DNA of 64,000 nucleotides from Homarus americanus (GCF_018991925.1 NW_024727857.1:124001-188000), one strand, 5' to 3'. Shown: positions 48,751 through 63,109, numbered from the stretch's first letter. Translations and numbers: made by a program. The notes: generated by a model not told the origin, from the letters alone.

Positions 48751-48925
48751 TTTGTAAATAATCTCTGTTTACAAAGGAGTGGGGTGGTATATTTACCTTT
48801 GTAAACAACCCTGGACTGTGTTTACAAAGGAGTGGGGTGGCATATTACCCTTTGTAAAAAAAACCCGGACTGTGTTTACATACAAGTGGGGGTGGCATAT
48901 TAGCCTTTGTAAATAACTTATCCCT
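48751..48925. repeat. ~55-bp tandem repeat with forkhead-like hairpins
   Basis: Three copies of a unit TTTGTAAACAACCCTGGACT, GTGTTTACAAAGGAGTGGGG, TGGCATATTACCC. Each unit has CCTTTGTAAACA facing TGTTTACAAAGG; in the middle copy the two 12-bp arms (48796-48807 and 48819-48830) are perfect inverted repeats. GTAAACA/TGTTTAC is the core forkhead (FOX) site. Confidence 0.9.
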
Positions 48926-49331
48926 CGGGAGACGACGGGCCATAATAATTCACATAATCTACATATTATACCCGTTATATAGCCTTTATATATCTGGTAT
49001 AGTCTAGCCTCGAGATATTCTAAGATATATTCCCACAATCAGCATATTGTACCCATGCTACTGGCCTCATATATCTGCTATATTTTCTCAGACATATTTT
49101 TACTATACCTTCGATATACTGACGTTATGTAGGTATTATTTGAAGCCATCATTATATATTACAAGATATAGTGTTGATATGTTAAAAGCTCATTACTGAT
49201 GTTATATATTTGTTATGTTTATCTAATATATCAATGAAGCCATAAGCCAGCACTCATTTAATATAATATAGCCGCCATTAGGTGTTGAATTTTGCATAAT
49301 ATTAATACTGTCTGTTGCCATATTATCTGGT
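48926..49331. other. AT-rich sequence with loose repetition
   Basis: CATATTGTACCC/CATATTATACCC and TATATATCTG(G/C)TAT words recur with spacing near 70-85 bp, hinting at a very decayed tandem repeat. Confidence 0.4.
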
Positions 49332-49333
49332 AC

Positions 49334-49391
<58 letters not shown>
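49332..49391. repeat. (CA)n microsatellite
   Basis: CA run of about 60 bp with one GCA interruption at its left edge. A TGACGTCA word lies 35 bp beyond it. Confidence 0.97.
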
Positions 49392-49394
<3 letters not shown>

Positions 49395-49963
49395 TTCACA
49401 AATTGTGTACGTCATGAATACACTATGACGTCATATGGATGTACACATTGCCCAAAGGGAACTAATTGCGTTTTATTTACACTATGTATAATTATGCTCA
49501 TATATTACTGTATTACCTATTGGTTGTATAATATTCAGTATATATGTTTGAACGTGATGTGTTCTTATATATTCCATCCTTCATTAATATAAATAAATCT
49601 CGTAAAGACTCCTGTAAGACTCCTGGAAGATCATCATTTAATCTTAGTGAAAGTCTTATTTTTATTTCTCTTATTTATCGTCTTGTTGAGTCTTACGTGC
49701 TCCATTATTTTTCTGCTTATTTCATATTTTGATTCAAATTTACTAGACTGGGGAAATGTATATATGTGTATTTTTTAACAACATCAGGAGAAGGAAATGG
49801 AGGAACTGGTCTTCGGAATACATTAAAATATGATTGTGTTGGAGAAATTTTAAAATACACGGAGGTGGAAAAAATGTAGAGTTCCAGAGAATATTTCGTG
49901 GAAGATGTTTATTTACATATTTCTGTCATTTTGAACCCGGGAAGTTAGGCTGTCGGGAAGAGT

Positions 49964-49969
<6 letters not shown>
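49392..49969. other. AT-rich unique sequence
   Basis: Frame 49544-49732 has no family resemblance; nothing else is recognised. Confidence 0.5.

Positions 49970-50000
<31 letters not shown>
49970..50000. repeat. (GA)n microsatellite
   Basis: GA run of about 30 bp. Confidence 0.95.
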
Positions 50001-50002
<2 letters not shown>

Positions 50003-50078
50003 TATGTTTACATCTTCGTTGGTCTATTTAATATTGTCCAGGTAATTCGTGCTACCTGTCGTCTCAACCTATGCAGTT

Positions 50079-50332
50079 AAGGTGTTGATGGTAGTGGTAT
50101 TGAGGGTAATGGTGATAATGGTGGTAGTGATAATGAGGCCAGTGTTGTTGATGGTGATAATGGTATTGGCAGTGGCGGGATGATGATGATAATGATGATG
50201 GTGATGACAATGGTAGTAAGGGTGATAATGGTGGTGGTGATTGTGTTAGTGAGGGAGATGATGGTGGTGGTGGCGGTGGTGGCGGTGGTGAGGGTGACAA
50301 GGGAAGTGATGAGGGGGGTAATGGTGGTACAG
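50079..50332. repeat. (GGT/GAT)-rich imperfect trinucleotide repeat
   Basis: GATGGTGATAATGGTGGTAG-like words over 250 bp; the Pro/Thr/Ile/Ser-rich minus-strand frames are shadows. Confidence 0.92.
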
Positions 50333-50547
50333 GCGTCGAGTCGAACATAAGAACACAATAAAAATCATGTAATGCAAAATTGAGCTAGTGCTGGAGTTGA
50401 GCGTGTGTGTGTGTGTGTGTGTTGGATGACTCTTTTGCCATTTACTGTAATTACATTGTATCTGGAAATAATGAAGGTATTATAATGTATTTTTAAGCTC
50501 TCACTTTGAAAACGCAAAAAGCTAATGCCATAAATGTAGAGATTATG

Positions 50548-50550
<3 letters not shown>

Positions 50551-50625
<75 letters not shown>

Positions 50626-50634
50626 TGTGTGTGT
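50551..50634. repeat. (GT)n microsatellite
   Basis: GT run of about 84 bp with one GCGC interruption. It is directly followed by AAT units and a retroelement-like tail. A shorter GT run lies at 50404-50421. Confidence 0.97.
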
Positions 50635-50720
50635 AATAATAATAACGGTTTATTGAAAAAAAAATTCTGCAGCCTGAAGGCTGAAAACATACATTGAACA
50701 TAAATGACTTATTACATACA
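50635..50720 (-). mobile_element. Retroelement 3' tail, copy A
   Basis: The plus strand reads AATAATAATAACGGTTTATT, then GCAGCCTGAAGGCTGAAAAC and ATAC. Seen on the minus strand, this is unique sequence followed by CAATAAACCG-like DNA and a (TTA)n tail, the layout of a retrotransposon 3' end. A sister copy lies 850 bp away at 51494. No coding part is visible, so the class is inferred. Confidence 0.55.
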
Positions 50721-50842
50721 TTGGTGGTTTAACAAAAGCTTTCATTAGAGAAAGGAAAAGGAACATACAGTGAACATACAGATTCATGTTTACAGTGGAG
50801 GTCACGTAGATCATGTACGCTGAGGTGTTGAACAGCAGACAC

Positions 50843-51065
50843 GTAGTGTAGTAACTCCCTCACAGATGGTATTATGAGTGACCTGACGTGGTGTAGCAAT
50901 TCCCTCACAGATGGTGTTATGAGAGGCTTGACGTGGTGTAGTAATTCCCTCACAGGTGGTGTTATGAGAGGCCTCACGTGGTGTAGTAATTCCTTCGCAG
51001 ATGGTGTTATGAGGAACTTCACATGATGCTGTAGCAACTCATTCACTACGTGGTGTCGTAGCATC
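50843..51065. repeat. 45-bp minisatellite with terminal hairpin
   Basis: Four 45-bp copies of GTGGTGTAGTAATTCCCTCA, CAGATGGTGTTATGAGAGGC, CTGAC, then a diverged half unit. The period is a multiple of 3, so the minus strand keeps a repeated LLHHVRPLITPSVRE-type 15-residue frame (50729-51103). The last part contains ATGATGCT (51024) facing AGCATCAT (51058). Confidence 0.93.
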
Positions 51066-51096
51066 ATGGGGACACCACGTGGTCTGGTGTCACAGG

Positions 51097-51122
51097 ACCT
51101 CACTCACTCAAGTGAGTGAGGT
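51097..51122. repeat. Near-perfect inverted repeat, 12-bp arms
   Basis: ACCTCACTCACT, then CA, then AGTGAGTGAGGT: arms pair completely across a two-base spacer, so the DNA could extrude as a cruciform. Confidence 0.9.
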
Positions 51123-51448
51123 GTGGTCCCAAGCCTCCCTATCGTGGACGGATTAACACATAGCTGGTGTTGTTGAGTCTCAGAGGCAGGTATCACTGGG
51201 TACCTGGGATCTCACTGTGTGAAGGTTAGCTTGGGTACGACTCAGTTGTTACTGGTGAGTTGTTTTTCACTGACTTGAGCACTGTTCACCACTATTCAAC
51301 ACTGGTCCCATTCTTTTCCTAAATGAAATAGTAACTTCTGGCGAGAACTTGTTGATATTCCGGAAGGGAGGAGGGGTTCAGGGGAAGGAGTTGGTATGGG
51401 CCAGCATAACAGTTGACCTGGCTGCTCCCAGAGGAGCGCCAGGTACGC

Positions 51449-51450
<2 letters not shown>
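51123..51450. other. Unique sequence
   Basis: Nothing recognised. Confidence 0.5.

Positions 51451-51490
<40 letters not shown>
51451..51490. repeat. (GT)n microsatellite
   Basis: GT run of about 40 bp abutting an AAT run. Confidence 0.96.
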
Positions 51491-51493
<3 letters not shown>

Positions 51494-51496
<3 letters not shown>

Positions 51497-51605
51497 ATAA
51501 TAATAATAATAATAAACGGTTTATTAATAGAGTTGCAGCCGGTGGCTGAAAATATACTGACTTACATTTAATTTAGACATAATGATATAATATGCATTGA
51601 ATACA
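51494..51605 (-). mobile_element. Retroelement 3' tail, copy B
   Basis: AATAATAATAATAATAAACG at 51499-51518, then GTTTATTAATAGAGTTGCAG, then CCGGTGGCTGAAAATATAC. It matches copy A in the AACGGTTTATT word, the GCAGCC..(N)..GGCTGAAAA word and the (AAT)n edge. On the minus strand the order is body, TTAATAAACCG, (TTA)n tail. Both copies have a long (GT)n beyond the AAT tail. Confidence 0.6.
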
Positions 51606-51636
51606 TTTACAGGGCTGTGTAGTACATAAATCAGGT

Positions 51637-51652
51637 GTGTGTGTGTGTGTGT

Positions 51653-51708
<56 letters not shown>
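51637..51708. repeat. (GT)n microsatellite
   Basis: GT run of about 72 bp with one GGGT interruption. Confidence 0.97.
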
Positions 51709-51712
<4 letters not shown>

Positions 51713-52048
51713 CTGGGTATAAGGTGCGAGTGTCCCATGGCCTATTAGATGGTCGTGTGAATTAACTAGCCAAAATGTAATATTAAGTCAGAATTTATTG
51801 TTATTTTTTTTATTAAAGCTCTTCTATATTCAATCATTATATTTGTAAGTATATTAGTAGTGAATTAAATATTTATAAACTATTAATTGGAGCAGTATGA
51901 GGTAGAGTGAAGAGTTAAGTATTTATAAAGTAATATTTGGAGAATTGTGAGGTAGAAGGAGAGAGAGAAAACACTTGTTCAGTCACTTAGTAGTAATTGT
52001 CCAGAGACTCCGCGATGCTTTTAGGAAAACTCTTCCAAGAGGCTAAAA

Positions 52049-52050
<2 letters not shown>
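51709..52050. other. AT-rich unique sequence
   Basis: A loose tandem pair, ATTTATAAACTATTAATTGG at 51870 and a GTATTTATAAAGTAATATTTGG-like copy at 51918, each followed by AG..(T)TGAGGTAGA. Nothing else. Confidence 0.5.

Positions 52051-52118
<68 letters not shown>
52051..52118. repeat. (GT)n microsatellite
   Basis: GT run of about 68 bp. Confidence 0.97.
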
Positions 52119-52655
52119 CCTCAGAATGTCATCAAATATTTACACTGTAGGTATAGTACGGCAGCCTGACTCACGATAGTACACACCTGTGCAAAAATAC
52201 ATACACCTTAATGATATTACTTGCAATTACAACTTTCTACTCGTGAGTTTTCTTTCAAAATCTTTTACTTTCGTGGTGGTGTAATAATGTTTTATTCTTG
52301 GGACACAAACGTCACAAGTAACGACTATACATTTAATCCGATAATTCAGATGTATCAAAATAGCAATTAATAAAAACTTAACTTCATAGAATCGACAAAA
52401 AAAAAATCCCATGAATAATTTACACTGTGGTAATAACAAATAGTTTTTTGCTGACACCCTTAATACTTGCTCACCTCTCCCAGGTATACTAATTAAGTGA
52501 TCAAACGCTACCCTGTGTTATTATGAGGACCAGAGGGGCTGCGTCACCTGCTGTTGCTGGCTGTGATAATAGAGTGTGACAGACATTGACGGGTGTATGT
52601 CAGGCGGTGATTGGCTCTGGGTTGATTAAACACGTGATGGCAGAGAGAGTGTGAG
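52119..52655. other. Unique sequence
   Basis: Nothing recognised. Confidence 0.5.
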
Positions 52656-52658
52656 TCT

Positions 52659-52729
<71 letters not shown>
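52656..52729. repeat. (GT)n microsatellite
   Basis: GT run of about 66 bp with a GTCTGTGTCTG lead-in. Confidence 0.97.
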
Positions 52730-52731
<2 letters not shown>

Positions 52732-52871
52732 ACTGAGAGTGAGGGTGATGTTGAGTTGTTGTACTTCGAATAATAGGGTTTTGGTTCAACTTGTAACATG
52801 GATGTATTTGGGATCTCGTAAATATTATGCACCCCGGCCTATTTATCCTGATGATTAAACACCGTAACGCC

Positions 52872-52893
52872 AACCTAACCTAACCTAACCTAG
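52872..52893. repeat. (CCTAA)n block
   Basis: Four clean CCTAA units on the plus strand. Confidence 0.85.
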
Positions 52894-53739
52894 CCCAGAA
52901 GTCAGCAACCTTTATACAGCAATCGGTCACATTACAAACAAGAACTCAATAATCGGCTGCAGGCATCACACAGTGTAATCATGAAATGCTTATTAAATTC
53001 AGAAAAAATAAATAAAACATGACATTGTGCGTTAAGAAATATTGAACAAAATCATATATACAGACAAGTCATAATAATCAGAGTGCCCCCAAGTGACCCG
53101 TAAACTACCAGTAAAACCTGATGACCCCGCGCGGATATGAATAGAATCCGCAAATATTGTTTATATAAAAGTGAGAACGTTTCATCATATGTTAAATCAG
53201 ATCAATTGGCACTCGAGATATGTGAGTATCATAACAAACTAAACGCAAACATTGACAATTTATGGACTCGTATGGTGAAGTAAAGGCTCTGGTGTCTTAT
53301 AAGTTTGGCCTGTTGCTTGACGTATAGGCTATGTTAGTATTGCCACATAGTAAGGTTGAAGAAGCGCATATATTCTCAAGTGTAACAAAGGCAAAACTAC
53401 ATTAAGAGGTAGTCTGTCTTAACAAAACTACATTACCTTCAACTGTTGCATGTAAAACAGACTGCTTCAATAAAACCCCATGCTTCAAGTTTGGTTCTAG
53501 CAAATTTGTACTTAATAATGCAAAAACTGCTCCTGCCGCCAGATACAATGGTGATTACTTCAGTACACAGAGCAGCTCAAAATTAAACACTAAGGTCAGA
53601 CCCTCAGCCTGTCGTTTAATGTACAATCAATAGCAGAAGTTCGTCCAACCCACATGCATGATATGGGCAGGTGATCTGGTAACACTGTATGGAGAAGAGT
53701 TGACGAAGTAGTAGTATTATTTGTTTTTATTTCGGTGGG
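52894..53739. other. Unique sequence with hAT-like terminus word
   Basis: CAGAAGTCAGCAACCTTTAT at 52897 resembles the CAGNGGTCGGCAACC start of many hAT elements, but no matching right end was found. The rest is AT-rich and unrecognised. Confidence 0.4.
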
Positions 53740-54020
53740 GCACGGGTCTAGTTCATATCCGGTCAGGTCTCATTGTTATCTGAGTCGGGTCTCGCTTATA
53801 TCCGGGTTGGTTCTCGTTGTTATCCCAGTCAGGTTTCGTGAATATCCCGGGGTTTGGTATCGTTAACATTCAACCGGAATTTTTAATGGATTCTTACGCA
53901 GGACTAATTTGCATACGAAACAGGTCTTATTAATGCATGGCCCGACCAGATTTTGTTGATAACGGAACTGGTTCTTATCCGTTCCCAGGACGGGTATTAC
54001 CTATACCTCTCAGGTTACAT
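53740..54020. repeat. Decayed ~28-bp repeat, TATCCCGGTCAGGTCTCGTT
   Basis: Words such as TATCCGGTCAGGTCTCATTG, TATCCGGGTTGGTTCTCGTT and TATCCCAGTCAGGTTTCGTG recur about every 28 bp, fading after 53880. Confidence 0.75.

Positions 54021-55864
<1,844 letters not shown>

Positions 55865-55919
<55 letters not shown>
55865..55919. repeat. (CT)n microsatellite
   Basis: CT run of about 54 bp. Confidence 0.97.
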
Positions 55920-55921
<2 letters not shown>

Positions 55922-56216
55922 CATTTGGAGGTAAAGTGATATTTTCACCATTTTTCATGGTTGCTTGTTCACGGATATGTTTGTGTAAAATGTTTGTGTA
56001 TTTATATAGTTACACATTTATGAATGTACATGTGTGTTCGCTTGTGTACTTTATATACCGTACAGGATCATCGAAAAAGGTTACTTTGATTTTAAAATGT
56101 GGATAGTGTTTTTTTGATTATCATTCTATATACATGATTTTTTTCTTCGGCTTTTCGAATATTTTCCCTTTTATTGCAGATATTTTTCCTGTATTCAATA
56201 TCATTTTAACGTACGT

Positions 56217-56406
<190 letters not shown>

Positions 56407-56639
56407 CTCTTCATCTGTTTACATGGAAGGTTGTAGGAGGAGGAGGGCAAGAGGGAGGCAGAAACTAGAATAGATGAATGAAATGAAATACTTTGACCCC
56501 GGGTGAGATACGGAACTTATGACTGGTCTAAGCGGCACACGTAAACTCTAGGATTAGTGGGCCATGGTCGCCAACCCTCAGATACTATTTCTTTATTTGT
56601 TTTTAATGGTCAAGGCATAAAAGTAAAAAAAAATCTATC

Positions 56640-57124
56640 ACGTCTATGTATTTATTTATTTATTTATTTATTTTTTACATATTCCAGGTATTTTCATCAC
56701 CTGTTGTTTACACCCACTTTCATCGATACCAAATTTTCACCATTACGTTTTTCTCCCTCCCTTCCTGCCTACCTCTCTGTCTCTTCCTCCTCCTTCTTTT
56801 TACTCACTTCCTTCACTCCCCTTCATCCCCTTCCCTTTCTTTTCCCCCCCTTCACTCTCCCTTCCTTATACCTTCACTGTCTGACTCTCTCTATGTATAC
56901 AGTATATATTTTTCTACTTTCTCTCTCTCTCTCTTTCTTTCCCCTCCATTGATTCCCTTCATCTCCGCTTCTTTTCTCTCTTTCTCTCTCCCTTATTTTC
57001 TTTTTCTCTTTCCCTCTCTGTCTCCCCACGTACCACAGCAAGAAATAACAAGGTTTGGCTATACCAACTTGACCTCCACTCAACGAATCTTAAGTAAACG
57101 AAAGGTGATGACTCCACTAACCCG

Positions 57125-57180
<56 letters not shown>
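56640..57180. other. Pyrimidine tract ending in (CT)n
   Basis: (TATT)n at 56648-56674, then CT-rich DNA, then pure CT at 57126-57180. The 314-codon plus-strand frame crossing it (56646-57590) is assembled from these tracts and the following AAT array and is not a credible gene. Confidence 0.8.
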
Positions 57181-57184
<4 letters not shown>

Positions 57185-57433
57185 ACACACACCGTCACCC
57201 CCTGTTTACTTAACACACAAGGAAACTCAAACTTCGGCAGGAGTCGTGCAACACCTGGGAAGTGTCTCACCCTTGCTAATGACTCGAGGTCAGAGAAGGC
57301 CCTTCTTACCTGTGCGCAAGGCTCTTCACCTGTCTCAACCCCGTACTGGAAAATTACTCTCGCTAGGAAATAATTCTCACTTGGGTAAAAATCTTACGGG
57401 GACATACATTTTACTGAAAAAACTCCTATGGGC

Positions 57434-57435
<2 letters not shown>

Positions 57436-57491
<56 letters not shown>
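57436..57491. repeat. (AAT)n microsatellite
   Basis: AAT run of about 56 bp. Confidence 0.96.
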
Positions 57492-57494
<3 letters not shown>

Positions 57495-57979
57495 TTACCC
57501 GTTCTCAAAAATCATTACTTCAAAGTGATTGCCAGAATGCAAAATATTAAACTTAACGAAACTAAGAAAAAAGAAATAAATCTCAATTGAGTATCATTAA
57601 TATAAAAATAAAAATAATTTAATTCCATTATTTAAGAGTTAGAATAAATGAGTTTTCATGGAGGTTCATTAATTTAGCGTCAGTACCTAGGAGAGGAGTT
57701 CCCTTTACCAGGTGTTAATTAAGCTGGTCCCCAACACCCGGCAGCTGGCCAGATGTGAACGTGATAAGAAACGTCACCAATCAGCGGCCATGTGGTGTGG
57801 TTGTTGTAAGAGCAAACTATGACCATCACGCCAACAAATGCAGAGGAAACGGGTTAATGTTGTCATGGTGAGAAATATATAGGGGGTGAGGCCCAATCTT
57901 CCTGAAAGCACATACTGGGGGAGATCATACTCGGCTTAGCAAGAGATCCAGGAGGAACAAACCTCATTGACCATAGAAA
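57492..57979. other. Unique sequence
   Basis: ACCAATCAGCGGCC near 57777 contains a CCAAT-box word. No gene recognised. Confidence 0.5.
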
Positions 57980-58101
57980 CAGTTGGTGGGGAAACTTACC
58001 ACAGTGATTATGGCAACAGATGCTGTGGGAGCGATATACAGTGATTATGGCAACATATGCTGGAAGTACTTACCACAGTGGTCATGGCTGTGTTGGTCAC
58101 A

Positions 58102-58103
<2 letters not shown>
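57980..58103. repeat. X-box-like repeat, left block
   Basis: CAGTGATTATGGCAACAGATGC (58002 on) and CAGTGATTATGGCAACATATGC (58039 on), plus a partial TTACCACAGTGGTCATGG copy at 58070. The ATGGCAAC half matches the RFX X-box half-site. Confidence 0.8.

Positions 58104-58193
<90 letters not shown>
58104..58193. repeat. (TA)n microsatellite
   Basis: TA run of about 90 bp directly after the X-box-like block. Confidence 0.97.
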
Positions 58194-58196
<3 letters not shown>

Positions 58197-58599
58197 TTCT
58201 TGATTTGATAAGTGGCAGGGCTGAAGTAAACACTTTGTTGGTTTTGCTTTATTGTAGAAAAATATAGTTTCACAGGTACTGAGTTCAGTTGAGAGTATAT
58301 TGTACCTTCTCTGCTCAGGGAAGTGTCTTAGTACACTTGTATAAGAGAGCACTTAAGTGAGATGTTCACTGGGTAACAGGTGATATGCTAGTCTCTCTCT
58401 CACCAGGGAGAGGGAGTTGTCAGGCGGTCCTTGCAGGATACGTGTCAGGTTTTTGTTGTTTAACTGTGCTGATCAAGCTTGACCTCGCCTGCTTCCCAGA
58501 GGAAATGTCAACTCACCAATTGATTCATACTCATGGATGAATGACTTGGTGAATATATGGGTAATATACATTTGGGTAAATATTTATATAATACAAATT
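58194..58599. other. Unique sequence
   Basis: Nothing recognised. Confidence 0.5.
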
Positions 58600-58697
58600 G
58601 TGCTGTTACAATGGCAACATATGCTGGGGGGAACGAACCAGAATCGCCATGGCAACAAATGCTGGGGAGTGGGCGGAGGTTGCCATGACAACCAGAT
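58600..58697. repeat. X-box-like repeat, right block
   Basis: Three related units: GTTACAATGGCAAC (58605-58618), AATCGCCATGGCAAC (58642-58656) and GTTGCCATGACAAC (58679-58692). The first two are followed by ATATGCTGGGG or AAATGCTGGGG, as in the left block. The third is one base from the palindromic X-box GTTGCCATGGCAAC. Confidence 0.82.
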
Positions 58698-58898
58698 GGG
58701 CGCTCGAGGCATCCGTCCTGCTAGTTCACTTAACCTTTATATCAGGGAGAGTTTCATCCTGCTATGGTCATCTGTGTTCTTGTGTCCCCATATCCACCTC
58801 TTTTATTATTATTCGTTCTATCTCCTATCATTTCATTTTCATTATTCTCTCTTTTTCTCTCCAGTGTTGGTGTTGTATTTTCTACTATCCTTTATTAC

Positions 58899-59841
<943 letters not shown>

Positions 59842-59891
59842 AATAAATCACTGTAGTTGCGCGTGATCCAGGTATATGCTTGTGGTTATCA

Positions 59892-59892
<1 letters not shown>

Positions 59893-59981
<89 letters not shown>
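59893..59981. repeat. (TA)n microsatellite
   Basis: TA run of about 88 bp, 55 bp after the previous array. Confidence 0.97.
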
Positions 59982-59984
<3 letters not shown>

Positions 59985-60836
59985 TTTCTTATCTCTCTCA
60001 CTTTCACTCTTTTATTCTCTCTCTCTCATTCCCCCACAGACATTATTTTTTCTCAATCATTTTTAATGCCACGCCTTTGTTCTTATCACAAATGGTACGA
60101 TCGCTTCTCATTGCTCCTTATAACACTCGCTGGCTAAATATTGTGTCTCTGGCGGCCAATACTCGTCGTCGTAGTTTAGACCAAGGTCCCCGATCCTCAG
60201 TGCTTCGTAATTGGTGAAGTAAAAACGCCTACTGTAGCTAAATGGAAAAACTTAAAACTCCAGCCCAAAATTTATTGATTCTCTAGGGGCTTTACTATCA
60301 TGAGATCTGGTCACTCATGGATGGATAAGAACTCATATTTAACTGGTTGATTCTAAGCTATGGTAGTAATATGGATTCATAATGGGGTATGGTTTTTTTC
60401 TTCTCGTAAATAAGGAGATTTTTCGACGTACTTATCGAATTGACTTCAACTATAGCACAGGGATGGATTTTTGAAGGTTCTTACGTTTACTTGGAGTCAC
60501 TTGGGGTGTTGTTTGTATGCTCTGATTCACTTCACATCATGTAGGAAGAGACTGAAGATGTATCTCTGTTTTAGGTGGTAATTGAAGAGCCAGAGAAGAC
60601 GATAGTTTTAGGTCAAACATCTTTCCAATAATATCTCAACATGACTCAAGTTCTGTTTCAAAATTTTGCTTCCTTCTCTCTCTCTCTGTGGTCCTGCTGG
60701 GTGATGGAGTGTGAGGGTCAGTATTGGCTTGGGCTGTGGAGGCGAGTGTATTGCTGCCGTAAGCTGCCGTATTGGTGTCGGGACGCTGTCGAGTACCACG
60801 CGGGGTGTCTGAGAGGAGGGAGTTCAATATTGACAC
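59982..60836. other. Unique sequence
   Basis: Frames at 60608-60857 (minus) and 60641-61093 (plus) overlap one another and show no domain. No gene recognised. Confidence 0.5.
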
Positions 60837-60860
60837 AACACACACACACACACACACACA
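60837..60860. repeat. (CA)n microsatellite
   Basis: CA run of about 24 bp. Confidence 0.93.
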
Positions 60861-62964
60861 GGGCTACTCCCACTCAGCTCTCATCTTCATCATTGACATA
60901 TTTCATCCCACAGACTGAACTTACGAAACACAATGAATTTACAGGAAGTGTTGTGAATCAGTGTGAATGTCATGGAGATATGAACACCTGTGAATATGTC
61001 AGTCTTAGTAATTGTAACCGTAGTATTTTTCTTATGATTTTGTCTCGGTTTTTCCTGTTTTTGGTCTCAGTCATTCATTTCTTTCTGTTTTAAGTTAAGG
61101 CAGGATTAGTGTTTGTTCTGATGAGTTTTTACTGTGATTATAAAGCATTGTATCCTATCTATCATGTTAAGCTTCATAAACCAATGGTAAGATGGTGTTT
61201 GGTTACACAGGATACTATTACTGTAATGATAGAACGTCTCATCCCAGAAACTAAAACTCATTTTCATAAATTCCTGTCAATTTAAATGCTTGTTATCGAG
61301 AATTTTACTCTGATTAAAAGAGACAGCTACACCCGGTGCTCGTCTGTGACTTATTAACCTCGTGTGTTTCCATCCCACATGTTTATTAAGAACCTGCCTT
61401 CCATGTTTACTGCTCCATATATCTCAACAATCTCTAATTACCCACCTGCAAGCTGTACTATATACCCGTACTCTCTCTTTAATGTACCTCCCCGGTTGTA
61501 ATTTTCTGGGTAACTTAATCTGACTTTAACTCTTAAATATGGTGTTTTTGCTCTGAGCTCATGATAAACACACTAACTAGCTGATTATCTCTAAAATGAC
61601 GCCATTAATTAAATTTATCATTTTTTATGGACGGGGGCCCCGAGGAGGAGGGAAGGAGGGAGTACAAAAAGTTTGTCAGAGAAATATGACAAAAAGTGTT
61701 TTCTCATAAAGTACACGATACACCAGACGCAAAAAAAACACAACAAAAACTGGAAGCTGTTTAATGTGAAGGAAAGGCATTGAGTTGTCCCAGAAGAGGA
61801 TTAGATAAAGGCTTCAGAGGAGAGATCCTTCGTCACCGTCTATCACCCTCAAGTTCCCACCTCTCCGAAAACTGTAAAAAAAAGGTGAAAAAACAAAAGC
61901 AAAAAATAAGGCCACCATTTCTCTTTGACAACTCGCCGTTCTTTAGTTTGGGAATAATTTCTACTCTTTTTAAACCGACATACACATACTAATATAGTAT
62001 TCATAGCTAAATTAAAATAATATATATCAGTGTATACAAAATTAAACATCATCCGGGTGGAGCAGACTCTACCCGCTGTTACTCTAGATTAATATAGTTA
62101 CCGCTGAAGACTGTTTCATCCCATCGTTTTCCTTAGCCTTTGAGAGACCCTGTGTTGTCATTGCGTTTATCAGGTGGACCGTATCACATGCTGATTAAAC
62201 CTACCAAGTTTGGTGTGCTGTATATCAGAAAACCCGCTCTCGATATTAATAGACAGACAGACAGAAAGACATATAGACACACAGGATTCACACGAACGAA
62301 ATTCATTAAAATTTTATCGTTAGCCTATCGCAGTCAGGCTAAATATGATTGGGTGGGGCATGAGGGGTCTATTTCAAGGGATTTGATTGGTTGGTGAGTT
62401 AGTGGGCGGGCGTTGGGGATCCCTCAGTCATGTGGTAATCAAGGGATTAAGACTACACCAAGGAGGGGATTATCTCTGTATTGATGACAGTGAGAGTATT
62501 CTTAATCCTCTCAGGAGAAAATATTTTGCCGAAACTTGACCTTCAGGTGAGTGTAATCAATGGTCGTGTTCATATTACCTGGGGACAAATAATTTTCTTT
62601 TAGTGATGCAAAAAATAAAAAAAAAAAAAAATAAATAAGCGTTACGTAACTTAGGTATTATGGATGGAATTTTAGTAATTTTGTATATAATTATAATTCC
62701 TGTAGGTATTATTTGTAATTTGGAATAACATCCACCTGAAGTGAATGTTACATACCTCTATTAAAATGTCTCATTAACTTCAGGTATTGTTATTAATAGA
62801 TATTGTCTGAGGTGATCACAACTCCAGCAGTAAAACAACAACTCCATTTACAATTTATTTAATGTTTAAGAGGAATCGACAATTTACAATGACTAAACCG
62901 TGTAATTATGAATATTTAATCGACGACGTAAACACACACAACCATGATATACACACATGGCCAT
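60861..62964. other. Unique sequence
   Basis: About 2.1 kb with only minor repeats: a short ACAG run at 62252-62266 and an A-rich run at 62611-62630. No gene recognised. Confidence 0.5.
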
Positions 62965-62994
62965 AAAACACACACACACACACACACACACACA
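62965..62994. repeat. (CA)n microsatellite
   Basis: CA run of about 28 bp. Confidence 0.94.
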
Positions 62995-63109
62995 AAGTGA
63001 TGTACGTATTATTGTCATGTATTTTAAGAGTGTTTCTGGCTGAGTTAGAGGAAGTGCACTGACATATTGAGTCTAAATACTGTACTTTACTTCCAGTGAT
63101 TTATGGAGA

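Noticed and set aside
56646..57590. 314-codon plus-strand open frame
   Set aside because: It is a concatenation of a TATT run, a pyrimidine tract, (CT)n and (AAT)n. Composition is explained entirely by these repeats, and there are no domains.
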